Positions 1-7,628 of a stretch of DNA of 64,000 nucleotides are shown piece after piece; position 1 is the stretch's first letter; every line of letters starts with the position of its first letter. The notes beneath the pieces are model-generated. The model was not told where the DNA came from, searched no databases, and saw nothing but the letters and a program-made list of their open reading frames with translations. Source of the stretch: Candidatus Gastranaerophilales bacterium (GTDB lineage: Bacteria > Cyanobacteriota > Vampirovibrionia > Gastranaerophilales > Gastranaerophilaceae); contig JAFQHZ010000033.1 in assembly GCA_017415185.1 (NCBI GenBank), forward strand, positions 1 to 64,000, in the 5' to 3' direction. A program made the translations under genes and the position numbers.

Positions 1-150
1 ATGGGGCTCGGGCTAGATTATAATGAACGCTTCATGTCTGAAATTAGGGCTGTGAGCGCAAATGATGTATCTGATATGGCTAAAATGTTATTATCTATGC
101 CTAAATTGATTACGATTATTGCTCCAAAAGAAGCGATGGAAGAAATATAA
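1..150 (+). CDS. C-terminal fragment of an M16-like (pitrilysin-type) peptidase
   Basis: Frame 1 is open from the window edge and stops with TAA at 148-150, giving about 49 residues. The text LDYNERFMSEIRAVSANDV followed by a helix and a TIIAPKEA ending resembles the C-terminal helix and last strand of M16 zinc peptidases or mitochondrial-processing-peptidase-like proteins. In that family a segment such as 'I..VT..DV...A..YL' precedes the end. The catalytic HxxEH half would lie upstream, outside the window. The ATG at position 1 is probably internal, not a start. It converges with the glycosyltransferase gene, with only two bases between the stop codons. The family call rests on a short tail and is tentative. 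Confidence 0.5.
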   Translation: MGLGLDYNERFMSEIRAVSANDVSDMAKMLLSMPKLITIIAPKEAMEEI

Positions 151-152
151 AA

Positions 153-2042
153 TTATTCTATTTTCCAAATGCACAAATCAAGAGCAGAGTTAAAATAGCA
201 AGTGTAGCTATTGTTTTCTTGTGTGTTTTTGTCGTGTTTTAAAAGCGTTGTGAAAAATATTACGTTTTTGTTTTTGTTTTTAATTTCTTCGATTTTTTCG
301 CTTGAAATTTCATAAGAATCTTTATGTTTGACTGTAATTGTTTCAATATCATTAATTTTATTTAATTTTTTAACAGGAGAATCAGAAGGTTTTATGATTA
401 GGATGATTTTCTTTTTTGTGTGTTTTTGGAATTCTTTTGCAATTTTAAAAATATTATAGCTTTGAGAATTTTTCATTCTAATGTTGTTCAAGGAATTTTT
501 TGAATAATTTTGCGCCAAAATAACGCAAAGAATTACGAATAAAAAGCTTAATTTGTTTTTATATTCGAAAGTAAAAATAATTGAAAGATTAATTATGACA
601 AAAGGAATTAAAAACAAAAGATATCTTTGCACAAGCATTGGTCTAATTAAAAGAGAAAGGATAATTCCAAGAAGGATTATAGAATAAATAATCCAAGTGG
701 TATAAATAAAAAGAGTTTTTTCTTTTTGTTTGAAATTGTTTTTGAGCAAAAAGAAAATCGAAACAATAAAAGGAATAAAACCGCCAAAAATATAAAAAAT
801 ACATTTTTTAATTAAATCAAAACTAATTTGTGGTAGTTGCGTATTAAAATTTGAATCTAATAGAGCTTTGTTGTGCGCTGTTGAAAGATAATAAGGTAAA
901 AAGCTTAAAAACGCCAGAAAAGTTATTGATATAAGGAAAATTAAGTCATTTTTTCTTTTGTTTTTTATGAAAATAAAAGAAAGATAAACAAAGTTTGCAA
1001 TTAAAAATAAAACTTGATAATAATGGGTGTTTATTGCAATTATTGCTAAAATCCCATAAAGAATCCAGTTCTTAGCGTTTGATTTTTCTATTAATTTAAA
1101 TGTGTAAATTAAAATTAAAATTCCTAATAATACTTGAAGGCTATAATTTCTTATTTCTTGAGAAAAATAAATTAATGGTAAATTAATGGCATATAGAGCA
1201 AGGGCAAGATTTGCAAGTTTTTTTGAATAATTTTTATATAGAAATTGAAATAAAAATATTGCGCCCAATATTGAAAAAAGAACGCTTGAGAGTCTAAAAA
1301 TTAAAATTGAATCGCTAAAATATTGAATAATTTTTAAAATTAAATAATAAAAAGGTGGATTTCCTGGGTCGCTGAATAATTCGCAAAACGGCAAATTTGG
1401 CTTAGTGATTAAAATTGAATAACATTCATCGCCCCAAGGTTTGTATAGAATTATGTTATTTAATCTGAAAATTATTCCTAAAAATAAAATCGAAATTGGC
1501 AAGAGAAATTTGTTTTGAAATTTATTTTTAAAACCATAAAAAATTGTAATCATCAAGAAAAGATAAAAAGCAAAAAAGCTTTTATCAAAAGAAACCAAAG
1601 AATCCAAAAAAGACGATATTTTTGTTTTTTGAGGTTTTAATAATTCGCTTTTGAATTTGTAGCTGTTGTATTCTTTGCAATTTTTGTTGTTGCAAAGGCT
1701 TTCTTTTGATTTTTCAAATTCTGAAAAATCGCTGAAATAGTTCATTTCGCTATTGTTATATAAAACGATGCTTTTAATTTTGTTTGGAAATTTTTTATTA
1801 ATTAAAAGTTCAAGAGAATTAATTTCTTTGTCGATAGTTTGATTTAAAACATTTTTAAATTGAGAAAAGGTAAAATATTCTTTGTTGATTTTTAATAAAA
1901 CATCATCTTTTTTTTTTAAATTTGTTTCAACAATAACGTTGATGAGGTTTTTTGTTTTGTGATTTTTCCAAGCGAAAGCAAGACAAAACATTGTCAAAAA
2001 AAGTAACAAACAAAAAATGATAATTTTTTTTATATTTTTCAT
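153..2042 (-). CDS. ArnT/PMT-like membrane glycosyltransferase (GT39-type)
   Basis: This 629-residue polytopic membrane protein probably transfers a sugar from a polyprenyl-phosphate donor on the outer face of the inner membrane. Evidence for the family is the acidic pair in KPWGDECYS on the first external loop after a membrane segment, the later FSQEIRNYSLQ motif, and about ten hydrophobic segments, as in ArnT/PMT_2 proteins. Unusually, a single N-terminal membrane helix is followed by roughly 100 polar residues before the main bundle begins near residue 155. A short soluble tail follows the last helix. It sits 8 bases downstream of ribBA on the same strand and is probably co-transcribed. 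The acceptor is unknown. Confidence 0.75.
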   Translation of the reverse strand: MKNIKKIIIFCLLLFLTMFCLAFAWKNHKTKNLINVIVETNLKKKDDVLLKINKEYFTFSQFKNVLNQTIDKEINSLELLINKKFPNKIKSIVLYNNSEMNYFSDFSEFEKSKESLCNNKNCKEYNSYKFKSELLKPQKTKISSFLDSLVSFDKSFFAFYLFLMITIFYGFKNKFQNKFLLPISILFLGIIFRLNNIILYKPWGDECYSILITKPNLPFCELFSDPGNPPFYYLILKIIQYFSDSILIFRLSSVLFSILGAIFLFQFLYKNYSKKLANLALALYAINLPLIYFSQEIRNYSLQVLLGILILIYTFKLIEKSNAKNWILYGILAIIAINTHYYQVLFLIANFVYLSFIFIKNKRKNDLIFLISITFLAFLSFLPYYLSTAHNKALLDSNFNTQLPQISFDLIKKCIFYIFGGFIPFIVSIFFLLKNNFKQKEKTLFIYTTWIIYSIILLGIILSLLIRPMLVQRYLLFLIPFVIINLSIIFTFEYKNKLSFLFVILCVILAQNYSKNSLNNIRMKNSQSYNIFKIAKEFQKHTKKKIILIIKPSDSPVKKLNKINDIETITVKHKDSYEISSEKIEEIKNKNKNVIFFTTLLKHDKNTQENNSYTCYFNSALDLCIWKIE

Positions 2043-2050
2043 TAATTCTC

Positions 2051-3250
2051 TTATTTGATTAAATGGTGCATTTTTTCGATTTTGGTTTTGATATATCTTT
2101 CGTTGTATTCGTTAATTATAGGCTCAATTGGGATTCTTTCGTTAATTTCAAGACCATAACCTTCTAAGCCAATAATTTTTGTTGGATTATTTGTTAAAAG
2201 ATTGAATTTGTTATATCCAAGATGCCTTATAATCTGTGCTCCAATGCCGTAATCTCTTAAATCAGGAGCAAAGCCAAGGCTAACGTTTGCTTGTACTGTG
2301 TCTTGTCCTTGGTCTTGGAGAGCATAAGCTTTGATTTTGTTGATTAATCCAATGCCTCTGCCTTCATGTCCAATCATATAAACCAAAGCACCACGTCCAT
2401 ATTCATTAATCATTTTTAGAGCGCTGTGAAGTTGATAATTGCAATCGCAACGAAGCGAATGGAAAATATCCCCTGTTAAACATTCGCTATGCACTCTTAT
2501 CATCGGAATTTTATTGGAAAAATCTTCTTTAACAAGAGCAACATATTCTCTATTATTTAAAAGATTTCTATATCCTTTGATTTCAAAGTCGCCAAATTGT
2601 GTTGGGAGTTTTGCGCTTGCTTCCATTTTGATTAATGTTTCTTTTTGAATTCGATATTTAACCAAATCCGCAACAGTAACAACTTTTATATTTTCTTTTT
2701 TTGCAAATTCTAAAATATAATCACGACGAGCCATGTGTCCGTCTTTTGTCATGATTTCGCACATTACGCCTGCTGGATTTAAATTTGACAATTTTGCTAA
2801 ATCGACAGCTGCTTCTGTGTGTCCGATTCTTTCTAAAACACCGCCTTCACGAGCAACGCAAGGGAACAAATGCCCAGGGCGTCTTAAATCATGAGGTTTT
2901 GAATTTTTATTGATTAAAATTTCAATTGTTTTGGCTCTATCATAGGCAGAAATTCCCGTTGTAACGCCATATTTTTCGTCTGCATCGATTGAAACAGTGA
3001 ACGCTGTTTTCATAGATTCAGTGTTTTGTTCAACCATTTGATTAAGTTCAAGCCTTGTTGCAATAGATTTATCAATCGCAACGCAAATTAATCCACGGGC
3101 GTTTTGCGCCATATAGTTAATGTTTTCAGGAGTTGCATAATCGCAAGCGCATATCATGTCGCCTTCGTTTTCACGATTTTCATCATCAACTACTATGACA
3201 ATTTTTCCATTTTTATAATCTAATAAAGCTTCTTCAATTGTATTAAACAT
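2051..3250 (-). CDS. ribBA: Bifunctional DHBP synthase / GTP cyclohydrolase II
   Basis: This enzyme starts both branches of riboflavin synthesis: ribulose-5-phosphate to 3,4-dihydroxy-2-butanone 4-phosphate, and GTP to the pyrimidine precursor. Residues 1-200 are RibB, with [10 protein letters not shown] and [19 protein letters not shown]. Residues 205-399 are RibA, with the zinc cysteines in [18 protein letters not shown] and the GHEGRGIGL loop. Its 399 residues are normal for the fusion. It lies 12 bases after ribE and before the glycosyltransferase. ribD and ribH are not in the window. No FMN riboswitch-like sequence is visible upstream of the pair. Confidence 0.95.
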   Translation of the reverse strand: MFNTIEEALLDYKNGKIVIVVDDENRENEGDMICACDYATPENINYMAQNARGLICVAIDKSIATRLELNQMVEQNTESMKTAFTVSIDADEKYGVTTGISAYDRAKTIEILINKNSKPHDLRRPGHLFPCVAREGGVLERIGHTEAAVDLAKLSNLNPAGVMCEIMTKDGHMARRDYILEFAKKENIKVVTVADLVKYRIQKETLIKMEASAKLPTQFGDFEIKGYRNLLNNREYVALVKEDFSNKIPMIRVHSECLTGDIFHSLRCDCNYQLHSALKMINEYGRGALVYMIGHEGRGIGLINKIKAYALQDQGQDTVQANVSLGFAPDLRDYGIGAQIIRHLGYNKFNLLTNNPTKIIGLEGYGLEINERIPIEPIINEYNERYIKTKIEKMHHLIK

Positions 3251-3262
3251 TTATTTTCCTAT

Positions 3263-3883
3263 CTAAAAGCCGTTTTCTTTTAAAAATTCAAAAGTTAATT
3301 TTGGCTCTTTTTTTGTTTGGCTAAATTTTTGAATATATTTTGCAAACAAATCGTATTCAATATTAACCAAATCTCCTGTTTTTAAATTTTTTAAATTTGT
3401 GTTTTTGATTGTTTCAGGAATCAAAGACACTTCAAAAAAATCATTTCCAACTTCGCAAACTGTTAAGCTTACGCCATTTATTGCAATTGACCCTTTTTTG
3501 ATGATTAAATCTGTATTGCAAAAGAAGGAAATTCTTTTTGAAAAACCGTCTTGAATAATGTTTTTAACTTTTGCAGTGCAATCAATATGCCCTGAAACAA
3601 TATGTCCATCTAGTCTGTCGGATAATTTCATTGCACGCTCAAGGTTTATTTCATCCCCTGTTTTTAAATTTTTCAAGTTTGAAATGTTTAGCGTTTCTTT
3701 CATGATGTCTGCACTAAAGAGATTATCATTAATTGAAGTCATGGTTAAGCAAACGCCATTAATTGCAATGGAATCGCCAATTTTAACATTATCAAAATCG
3801 GTTTCAAAAAATATTTTTGCACCCATTGAATCAAGCGCTATATTTTTAACTGTTGCAATTTTTTCAATTAAACCTGTGAACAT
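3263..3883 (-). CDS. ribE: Riboflavin synthase, alpha subunit
   Basis: This enzyme dismutates two 6,7-dimethyl-8-ribityllumazine molecules to riboflavin. The start at 3883 gives the canonical MFTGLIEK opening and 206 residues. The frame is open a further 26 codons upstream, but that extension is hydrophobic, unlike the family, and runs into an inverted repeat. Two lumazine-binding repeats are visible, each with an AINGVCLT or AINGVSLTV motif (near residues 40 and 140), and SGHIDCTAKV marks the second repeat. It is the first gene of the ribE-ribBA-glycosyltransferase run and diverges from fliM across about 230 bases rich in hairpins. Confidence 0.93.
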   Translation of the reverse strand: MFTGLIEKIATVKNIALDSMGAKIFFETDFDNVKIGDSIAINGVCLTMTSINDNLFSADIMKETLNISNLKNLKTGDEINLERAMKLSDRLDGHIVSGHIDCTAKVKNIIQDGFSKRISFFCNTDLIIKKGSIAINGVSLTVCEVGNDFFEVSLIPETIKNTNLKNLKTGDLVNIEYDLFAKYIQKFSQTKKEPKLTFEFLKENGF

Positions 3884-3907
3884 AATATAAAAATAGCACA
3901 AAAACGA

Positions 3908-3955
3908 GGAGGTGAAAAAGCCAAAAATGACAAATTTTTGAGTTTTTTCACCTCC
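3908..3955. repeat. Long hairpin: 12-bp perfect inverted repeat with inner stem
   Basis: GGAGGTGAAAAA at 3908-3919 pairs with TTTTTCACCTCC at 3944-3955. Inside it CAAAAAT (3922-3928) pairs with ATTTTTG (3934-3940). Part of the text (GGTGAA...GCC...AAATGACAAATTTT) resembles the element between flgG and flgA, so it may be a member of the dispersed intergenic element family. It lies between divergent ribE and fliM and could act in either transcript. Confidence 0.6.
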
Positions 3956-3971
3956 GAGCAAAGGTGTGTGA

Positions 3972-4009
3972 AAATAATGCTATATGCGAGATAACATATA
4001 GCATTATTT
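3972..4009. repeat. 15-bp perfect inverted repeat upstream of fliM
   Basis: AAATAATGCTATATG (3972-3986) and CATATAGCATTATTT (3995-4009) are exact reverse complements separated by 8 bases. It could be an operator for a dimeric regulator or an RNA hairpin. It is flanked by GGTGTGTGAA and ACCGTACCAAA, two strings also found in the element at 11119-11310. Function is not determined. Confidence 0.6.
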
Positions 4010-4041
4010 GAAACCGTACCAAAAAGGTGAAAAGCCAAAAT

Positions 4042-4072
4042 ATATCCTCTTTGGATATGATAGACAAAGAGG
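4042..4072 (+). promoter_or_regulatory. Overlapping alternative hairpins in the fliM leader
   Basis: CCTCTTTG (4046-4053) pairs with CAAAGAGG (4065-4072). ATATCC (4042-4047) pairs with GGATAT (4053-4058). The two stems share bases and cannot both form, an arrangement seen in leader switches. It lies 45-75 bases upstream of the fliM start. No known riboswitch consensus was recognised and the role is speculative. Confidence 0.3.
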
Positions 4073-4116
4073 CTTTCAAATAGTATTATTTTTAAGAGAA
4101 AGCATGCTTATTTAAG

Positions 4117-5088
4117 ATGGAAAATCAGAATTTAGAAAACGACAACATATTTGAAGAAGAGAGCTTCGAAATAGATGCTTCGGTGTCTGATGAGTTTAGA
4201 AGGGGCTGTAAACTATATAATTTCAGGCGTCCTGACAAATTTTCAAAAGAACACTTAAAAGCTCTTCAAGATATTCATAGAGATTTTGTTAGACATCTTG
4301 CAACGATTTTAACAGCTTATCTTCGTATGGAAGTTGAAATCGATGTCATTTCGGTTGACCAATTAACCTATGAAGAATATATCTGTTCTATGCCATCTCA
4401 TGTTCAAAACATGATTTTCAAATTAAATCCTTTATCTGGCGAAATTTCAATGGGGATGAGCCCTGAGGTCTTGGCGGTTGTGTTGGATAGAATGCTTGGT
4501 GGTTCGGGCGTAATTAATGACCATGGAAAAGAATTAACGCAAATTGAAGAACTTTTGACAATTAAATTTGTTGAAAAAATAATCAAAATTTTAGAAGAAG
4601 CTTGGAGTACAATTCTTCCTGTTAAATCTGAATTTGTTACTCTTGCAAATGGCTATCATTCTGTTCCAATCACAACAAGTGGTGAAATTGTTACTCTTAT
4701 TTCTTTTGAAGTGAGATTAGGACAAAAGAATTTTGGTCTAATGAACATTTGCTTCCCATATCCTGTATTAGAAACAGTTTTGCCTAAATTAACCCCTCAA
4801 TATATTTATCAGCACACAAGTGTCAGCGCTAATGAAATTGGCAAAAACGAAACTTTGGAAAAAATTAAAACTGCAGAACTTGAAATGCAAGTAATTTTGG
4901 GAAATACAAAAATTGAAATAAATGATGTATTGGATTTGAAAGTTGATGATGTTATTAAATTAGACCAAAAATTAAACCAAGAGCTCGTTGCTTGCATTAA
5001 TAAAAAAGAAAAGTTTTATGTTGTTCCGGGCTTAATGCAGAACAAAGTTTGCGTAAAAATAACAAATCAATATTTTGAAAAGGAGTAG
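4117..5088 (+). CDS. fliM: Flagellar motor switch protein FliM
   Basis: FliM of the C-ring binds phospho-CheY and sets rotation direction. The protein has 323 residues. The middle domain (about 45-230) contains the FliM-type text LSGEISMGMSPEVLAVVLDRMLGG. Residues 250-320 form a C-terminal SPOA domain (EMQVILGNTKIEINDVLDL). An acidic N-terminal stretch is present, but I cannot clearly identify the usual CheY-binding peptide. fliN follows almost directly and the cluster continues into a receiver-domain protein. No strong Shine-Dalgarno sequence is seen close to the ATG. Confidence 0.92.
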   Translation: MENQNLENDNIFEEESFEIDASVSDEFRRGCKLYNFRRPDKFSKEHLKALQDIHRDFVRHLATILTAYLRMEVEIDVISVDQLTYEEYICSMPSHVQNMIFKLNPLSGEISMGMSPEVLAVVLDRMLGGSGVINDHGKELTQIEELLTIKFVEKIIKILEEAWSTILPVKSEFVTLANGYHSVPITTSGEIVTLISFEVRLGQKNFGLMNICFPYPVLETVLPKLTPQYIYQHTSVSANEIGKNETLEKIKTAELEMQVILGNTKIEINDVLDLKVDDVIKLDQKLNQELVACINKKEKFYVVPGLMQNKVCVKITNQYFEKE

Positions 5089-5092
5089 TTCT

Positions 5093-5416
5093 TTGGAAAA
5101 AGAGCCAAAAAATCTTGATATAACAAAGCTTGAAAGTTTTGAACGTCCTAAAAAAGTTGAAAAATCAAAAACATATAGTCTTTTGTTGGATGTTGAGCTT
5201 GAATTGTCTGCAATTTTGGGCGAAACAAATATTCCTTTGAAAAAAGTTTTGGATATTACAAAAGGTTCTGTTATTGAATTGGACAACAAAACAACAACCC
5301 CAATCAAACTTCTTGCCAATGGTTCGGAAGTTGCTAGGGGCGAAGTTGTGATTATTGAGGACAATTTTGGTTTAAGAATAACTGACATTTCAAAAAAAGA
5401 TTTAAGTGAGGAATGA
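5093..5416 (+). CDS. fliN: Flagellar motor switch protein FliN (TTG start)
   Basis: This is a 107-residue C-ring subunit dominated by one SPOA domain (DVELELSAILGETNIPLKKVLDI to the end GLRITDI). The chosen start is TTG at 5093: AGGAG at 5081-5085 lies 7 bases before it. An earlier TTG at 5075 falls before that ribosome-binding site and inside fliM. The gap to fliM is 4 bases, and the stop overlaps the next ATG (ATGA at 5413), implying translational coupling. A second FliN-like protein with a long acidic extension is encoded at 27924-28619. Confidence 0.9.
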   Translation: MEKEPKNLDITKLESFERPKKVEKSKTYSLLLDVELELSAILGETNIPLKKVLDITKGSVIELDNKTTTPIKLLANGSEVARGEVVIIEDNFGLRITDISKKDLSEE

Positions 5417-5973
5417 TGAGCGGACCCGAGAAAAAAGTTGAAGTAAATGCAGAAATTTTAAAAGAAATTTTTAAAATTGCAAAAGTTGCTCCACCAAAAG
5501 AAATTACTGATGAAGCGTTGCTTGATGCTGTGTTTAAAATTAAACAACCGCAGGCTGAAGCTGTTCAAGAAATTTCTTTTAATCCAAGCTCAAATAATAT
5601 TTTGGTAATTGACGATATCGGCGTTGTAACATATCAATTGAAAATTTTGTTAAGAAATCTTGGCTATAATGTGCAAGTTGCAAAAGATATTTTCAGTGGT
5701 TTAAATACTTTTATTAAGTCTAATTATGCTTTTGTTGTAATGGATTTGTTTGTTTCAACAGAACAAGAAGGTCTGACTCTTTTAAACGAAACAAAAAAGA
5801 TTATCACAAAAAATAATCTTGATACAAAAATTATTGTAATTACTGCTTCAAATAAAGCGGAAAACAGAGTTAAATGCTTAAATGGTGGAGCAGATATATT
5901 CCTTAAAAAGGATGCTGGCTGGCAAGATAAATTAATCGAGTTAATTGAAAATTTTGTTCCTGAAACATTATAA
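5413..5973 (+). CDS. CheY-like receiver protein with N-terminal extension
   Basis: The protein has 186 residues. Residues about 60-183 form a response-regulator receiver. The acidic pair is in LVIDD, the phosphoacceptor Asp in VVMDLF, the switch Thr in IVITAS and the conserved Lys in IFLKKD. There is no output domain, so it should act by protein-protein contact, most plausibly on the FliM/FliN switch encoded just upstream. The first 60 residues are Lys/Glu-rich and match nothing I know. It is coupled to fliN by an ATGA overlap. The associated kinase is not identifiable from position. Confidence 0.8.
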   Translation: MMSGPEKKVEVNAEILKEIFKIAKVAPPKEITDEALLDAVFKIKQPQAEAVQEISFNPSSNNILVIDDIGVVTYQLKILLRNLGYNVQVAKDIFSGLNTFIKSNYAFVVMDLFVSTEQEGLTLLNETKKIITKNNLDTKIIVITASNKAENRVKCLNGGADIFLKKDAGWQDKLIELIENFVPETL

Positions 5974-6057
5974 GAATTAATGGTTAATTTTTGTAAAAAA
6001 ATTGCGCCAATTAATAAAATTGCTAAAGAAAATTGGATATAAATTATTTTTTAATAC

Positions 6058-6063
6058 TATAAT
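6058..6063 (+). promoter_or_regulatory. TATAAT -10 box seven bases before coaD start (leaderless-type)
   Basis: A consensus TATAAT ends 7 bases before the ATG at 6071. The normal -10 to start-site distance would place transcription initiation at or next to the start codon, with no room for a ribosome-binding site. A weak TTGGAT lies 19 bases upstream. Confidence 0.45.
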
Positions 6064-6070
6064 ATTAGTT

Positions 6071-6583
6071 ATGAGAGATGTTTGCGCAACTGATAAAAAA
6101 ATAGCATTATATCCGGGCAGTTTTGATCCAATTACAAACGGGCATTTAGACGTGCTTGAAAGAGCAAGTGCAATGTTTGATAAGGTTGTTATTGCTGTTT
6201 TAAGACATCCTGAAAAGAAATCTTTTTTGTCGGTTGAACAAAGAGTTGAGCTCATCAAAGAAACAATTAAAAACATGGATAATGTTTCTGTGGATAGTTT
6301 TGATGGCTTAACTGTTGAATATGCAAGAAAAATTGGTGCAAAATTTTTAATTAGAGGATTAAGAACAATAACCGATTTTGAATATGAAGTTCAATTGTGT
6401 CAGACAAATCAGGTTATTGCTCCTGATATTGATACAGTTTTTCTTTCAACAAAACCTCAGCATAACTTTATCTCTTCAAGCATTGTGAGGGAATTATCTA
6501 GCCATAAAACAGATATTTCAAAATTTGTTCCAAAAAGTGTGGTAGAATATTTACAAAAGAATTGTAAAAAGGGAGAAGCTTAA
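6071..6583 (+). CDS. coaD: Phosphopantetheine adenylyltransferase
   Basis: CoaD makes dephospho-CoA from 4'-phosphopantetheine and ATP, the penultimate step of coenzyme A synthesis. The ATG at 6071 gives MRDVCATDKKIALYPGSFDP and 170 residues, near the family norm of about 160. A TTG at 6002 would add 23 residues of atypical sequence. The nucleotidyltransferase signature PGSFDPITNGHLD, the RGLRTITDFEYE loop and the C-terminal SSSIVREL motif are all present. Its stop overlaps the next gene (TAATG). Coupling of coaD with a small coiled-coil protein is also seen in some Clostridia. Confidence 0.92.
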   Translation: MRDVCATDKKIALYPGSFDPITNGHLDVLERASAMFDKVVIAVLRHPEKKSFLSVEQRVELIKETIKNMDNVSVDSFDGLTVEYARKIGAKFLIRGLRTITDFEYEVQLCQTNQVIAPDIDTVFLSTKPQHNFISSSIVRELSSHKTDISKFVPKSVVEYLQKNCKKGEA

Positions 6584-6840
6584 TGAAAGAAACCCTGCTT
6601 TATGATTTAATAGACGAGCTAGAATGCATTATTCAAGATTCGATTCCGGTTTTTCCTAATTATGCAATTGTGAATACAAAAAAAATTAATAAAATCATAA
6701 AAGGAATTCCGCTGGCGCTAACAAATGAAATAAGCGATATGCATAAATTAAAAAGAAAAAAAGAAAATATTTTAATTGAAGCTAGAGAAGAAGCAAACAG
6801 AATTATTAGAGAAGCAAAAAATAAAAAAGATTTATATTAA
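6583..6840 (+). CDS. Short coiled-coil protein, truncated paralogue of the next gene
   Basis: This 85-residue protein is highly charged. Its whole length aligns with the first half of the following 184-residue protein: LYDLIDELE / MFDLIDALE, then IPVFPNYAIVNTKK / IPVFPGRSIVDAKK, then EAREEANRIIREA / EAKLRAERIIQDA. It therefore looks like a tandem duplicate lacking the C-terminal coiled coil. Similar N-terminal text occurs in small proteins, often labelled ATPase or DivIVA-like, encoded beside coaD in Clostridia; I am recalling that family rather than matching it. Function is unknown. Confidence 0.7.
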   Translation: MKETLLYDLIDELECIIQDSIPVFPNYAIVNTKKINKIIKGIPLALTNEISDMHKLKRKKENILIEAREEANRIIREAKNKKDLY

Positions 6841-6873
6841 AATAAAGAAAAAGTAGAAAGGTCATAAAATAAA

Positions 6874-7428
6874 ATGGCAGAAACAGAAGCTAAAATGTTT
6901 GATTTAATAGACGCTTTGGAAGCATTATGCGAAGAATGCATTCCTGTTTTTCCTGGTCGTTCAATCGTTGATGCTAAAAAATTATATAGTATAACAAAAG
7001 CTTTTCCGGCATCAATTTCTAACGAAATTCATGACGCCAGAATAATTTTGAAGAAAAAAGACGAAATTCTTCAAGAAGCAAAACTTCGTGCAGAAAGAAT
7101 TATTCAAGATGCAGAAAACGAAAGATATAAGCTTCTTAATGAATCAAGTCTTAATAAAGCAATGGAAGAGCACGCTGAAAAATTCAGACAAACTGTTTTT
7201 GATGAGTGCCAACAAATCAAAATGGCTGCATTTAATGAAGCGCAAGAAATTCGCTTGAGCGCTAGAAACGAATCAATGAGAATGAAAGAAGATTCTCAAG
7301 AATATGCGCAACAACTTTTAAACAACTTAGAACAAGATTTAAATAGACTTTATCAAGTTGTTAAAAATGGTCAAACAAGCTTGCAAGAAATGAGAGCAGC
7401 TGATTCTATGCAACACATGGATAGATAA
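6874..7428 (+). CDS. Coiled-coil (ATP synthase B/H-like, DivIVA-like) protein
   Basis: The protein has 184 residues. An N-terminal segment (1-60) with the IPVFPGRSIVDAKKL motif is followed by a long heptad-rich helix (70-175) with alternating Ala/Glu/Arg, as in ATP synthase subunit B/H or DivIVA-like proteins. There is no membrane helix. Genes of this type beside coaD are widespread in Gram-positive genomes and may have a scaffold role, but no function is assigned. It ends 20 bases before an intrinsic terminator, so it closes the fliM-fliN-receiver-coaD run. Confidence 0.75.
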   Translation: MAETEAKMFDLIDALEALCEECIPVFPGRSIVDAKKLYSITKAFPASISNEIHDARIILKKKDEILQEAKLRAERIIQDAENERYKLLNESSLNKAMEEHAEKFRQTVFDECQQIKMAAFNEAQEIRLSARNESMRMKEDSQEYAQQLLNNLEQDLNRLYQVVKNGQTSLQEMRAADSMQHMDR

Positions 7429-7450
7429 ACAAATAATTATAAATACAAAA

Positions 7451-7477
7451 AACCTTCTGAGTTTCAGAAGGTTTTTT
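7451..7477 (+). terminator. Intrinsic terminator after the coaD cluster
   Basis: AACCTTCTGA (7451-7460) pairs perfectly with TCAGAAGGTT (7464-7473) over a 3-base loop. It is followed by a T run and preceded by an A run, so it may also work weakly for the minus-strand small ORF that converges here. Confidence 0.9.
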
Positions 7478-7478
7478 A

Positions 7479-7628
7479 TTACATTTTTTCTGGGCGATTA
7501 GAATTCGATAAAACTATTTCTTGATATTCGTTTTTGTCAAAATTTATTCCCCAATTTTTAGTGTTTAGCGTTTTATATTTGGGTTTTTTCTTTTTTGATT
7601 TATTTTCGTTTGGTTTATTGTTTTCCAT
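7479..7628 (-). CDS. Small hypothetical protein (49 residues), coupled to upstream gene
   Basis: ATG at 7628-7626 overlaps the TAA of the preceding gene (TAATG on the minus strand), suggesting reinitiation. The product starts MENNKPNENKSKKKKPKYK, is Lys/Asn-rich in its first half and contains NWGINFDKNEYQEIVLSNSN later. There is no signal or membrane segment. It is reported because the coupling, open frame and position before a terminator all fit a real gene. I recognise no family. Confidence 0.5.
   Translation of the reverse strand: MENNKPNENKSKKKKPKYKTLNTKNWGINFDKNEYQEIVLSNSNRPEKM

Noticed and set aside
1-3. ATG at the first base as a true gene start
   Set aside because: The 49-residue product resembles only the C-terminus of a long peptidase family, so the frame very likely continues from outside the window.
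3884-3961. Longer ribE start at 3961
   Set aside because: The extra 26 residues are hydrophobic, unlike RibE, and the MFTGLIE start is the family standard.
3884-4116. FMN riboswitch upstream of ribE
   Set aside because: I looked for the conserved RFN-element blocks on the minus strand and found none. The inverted repeats there do not follow that layout.
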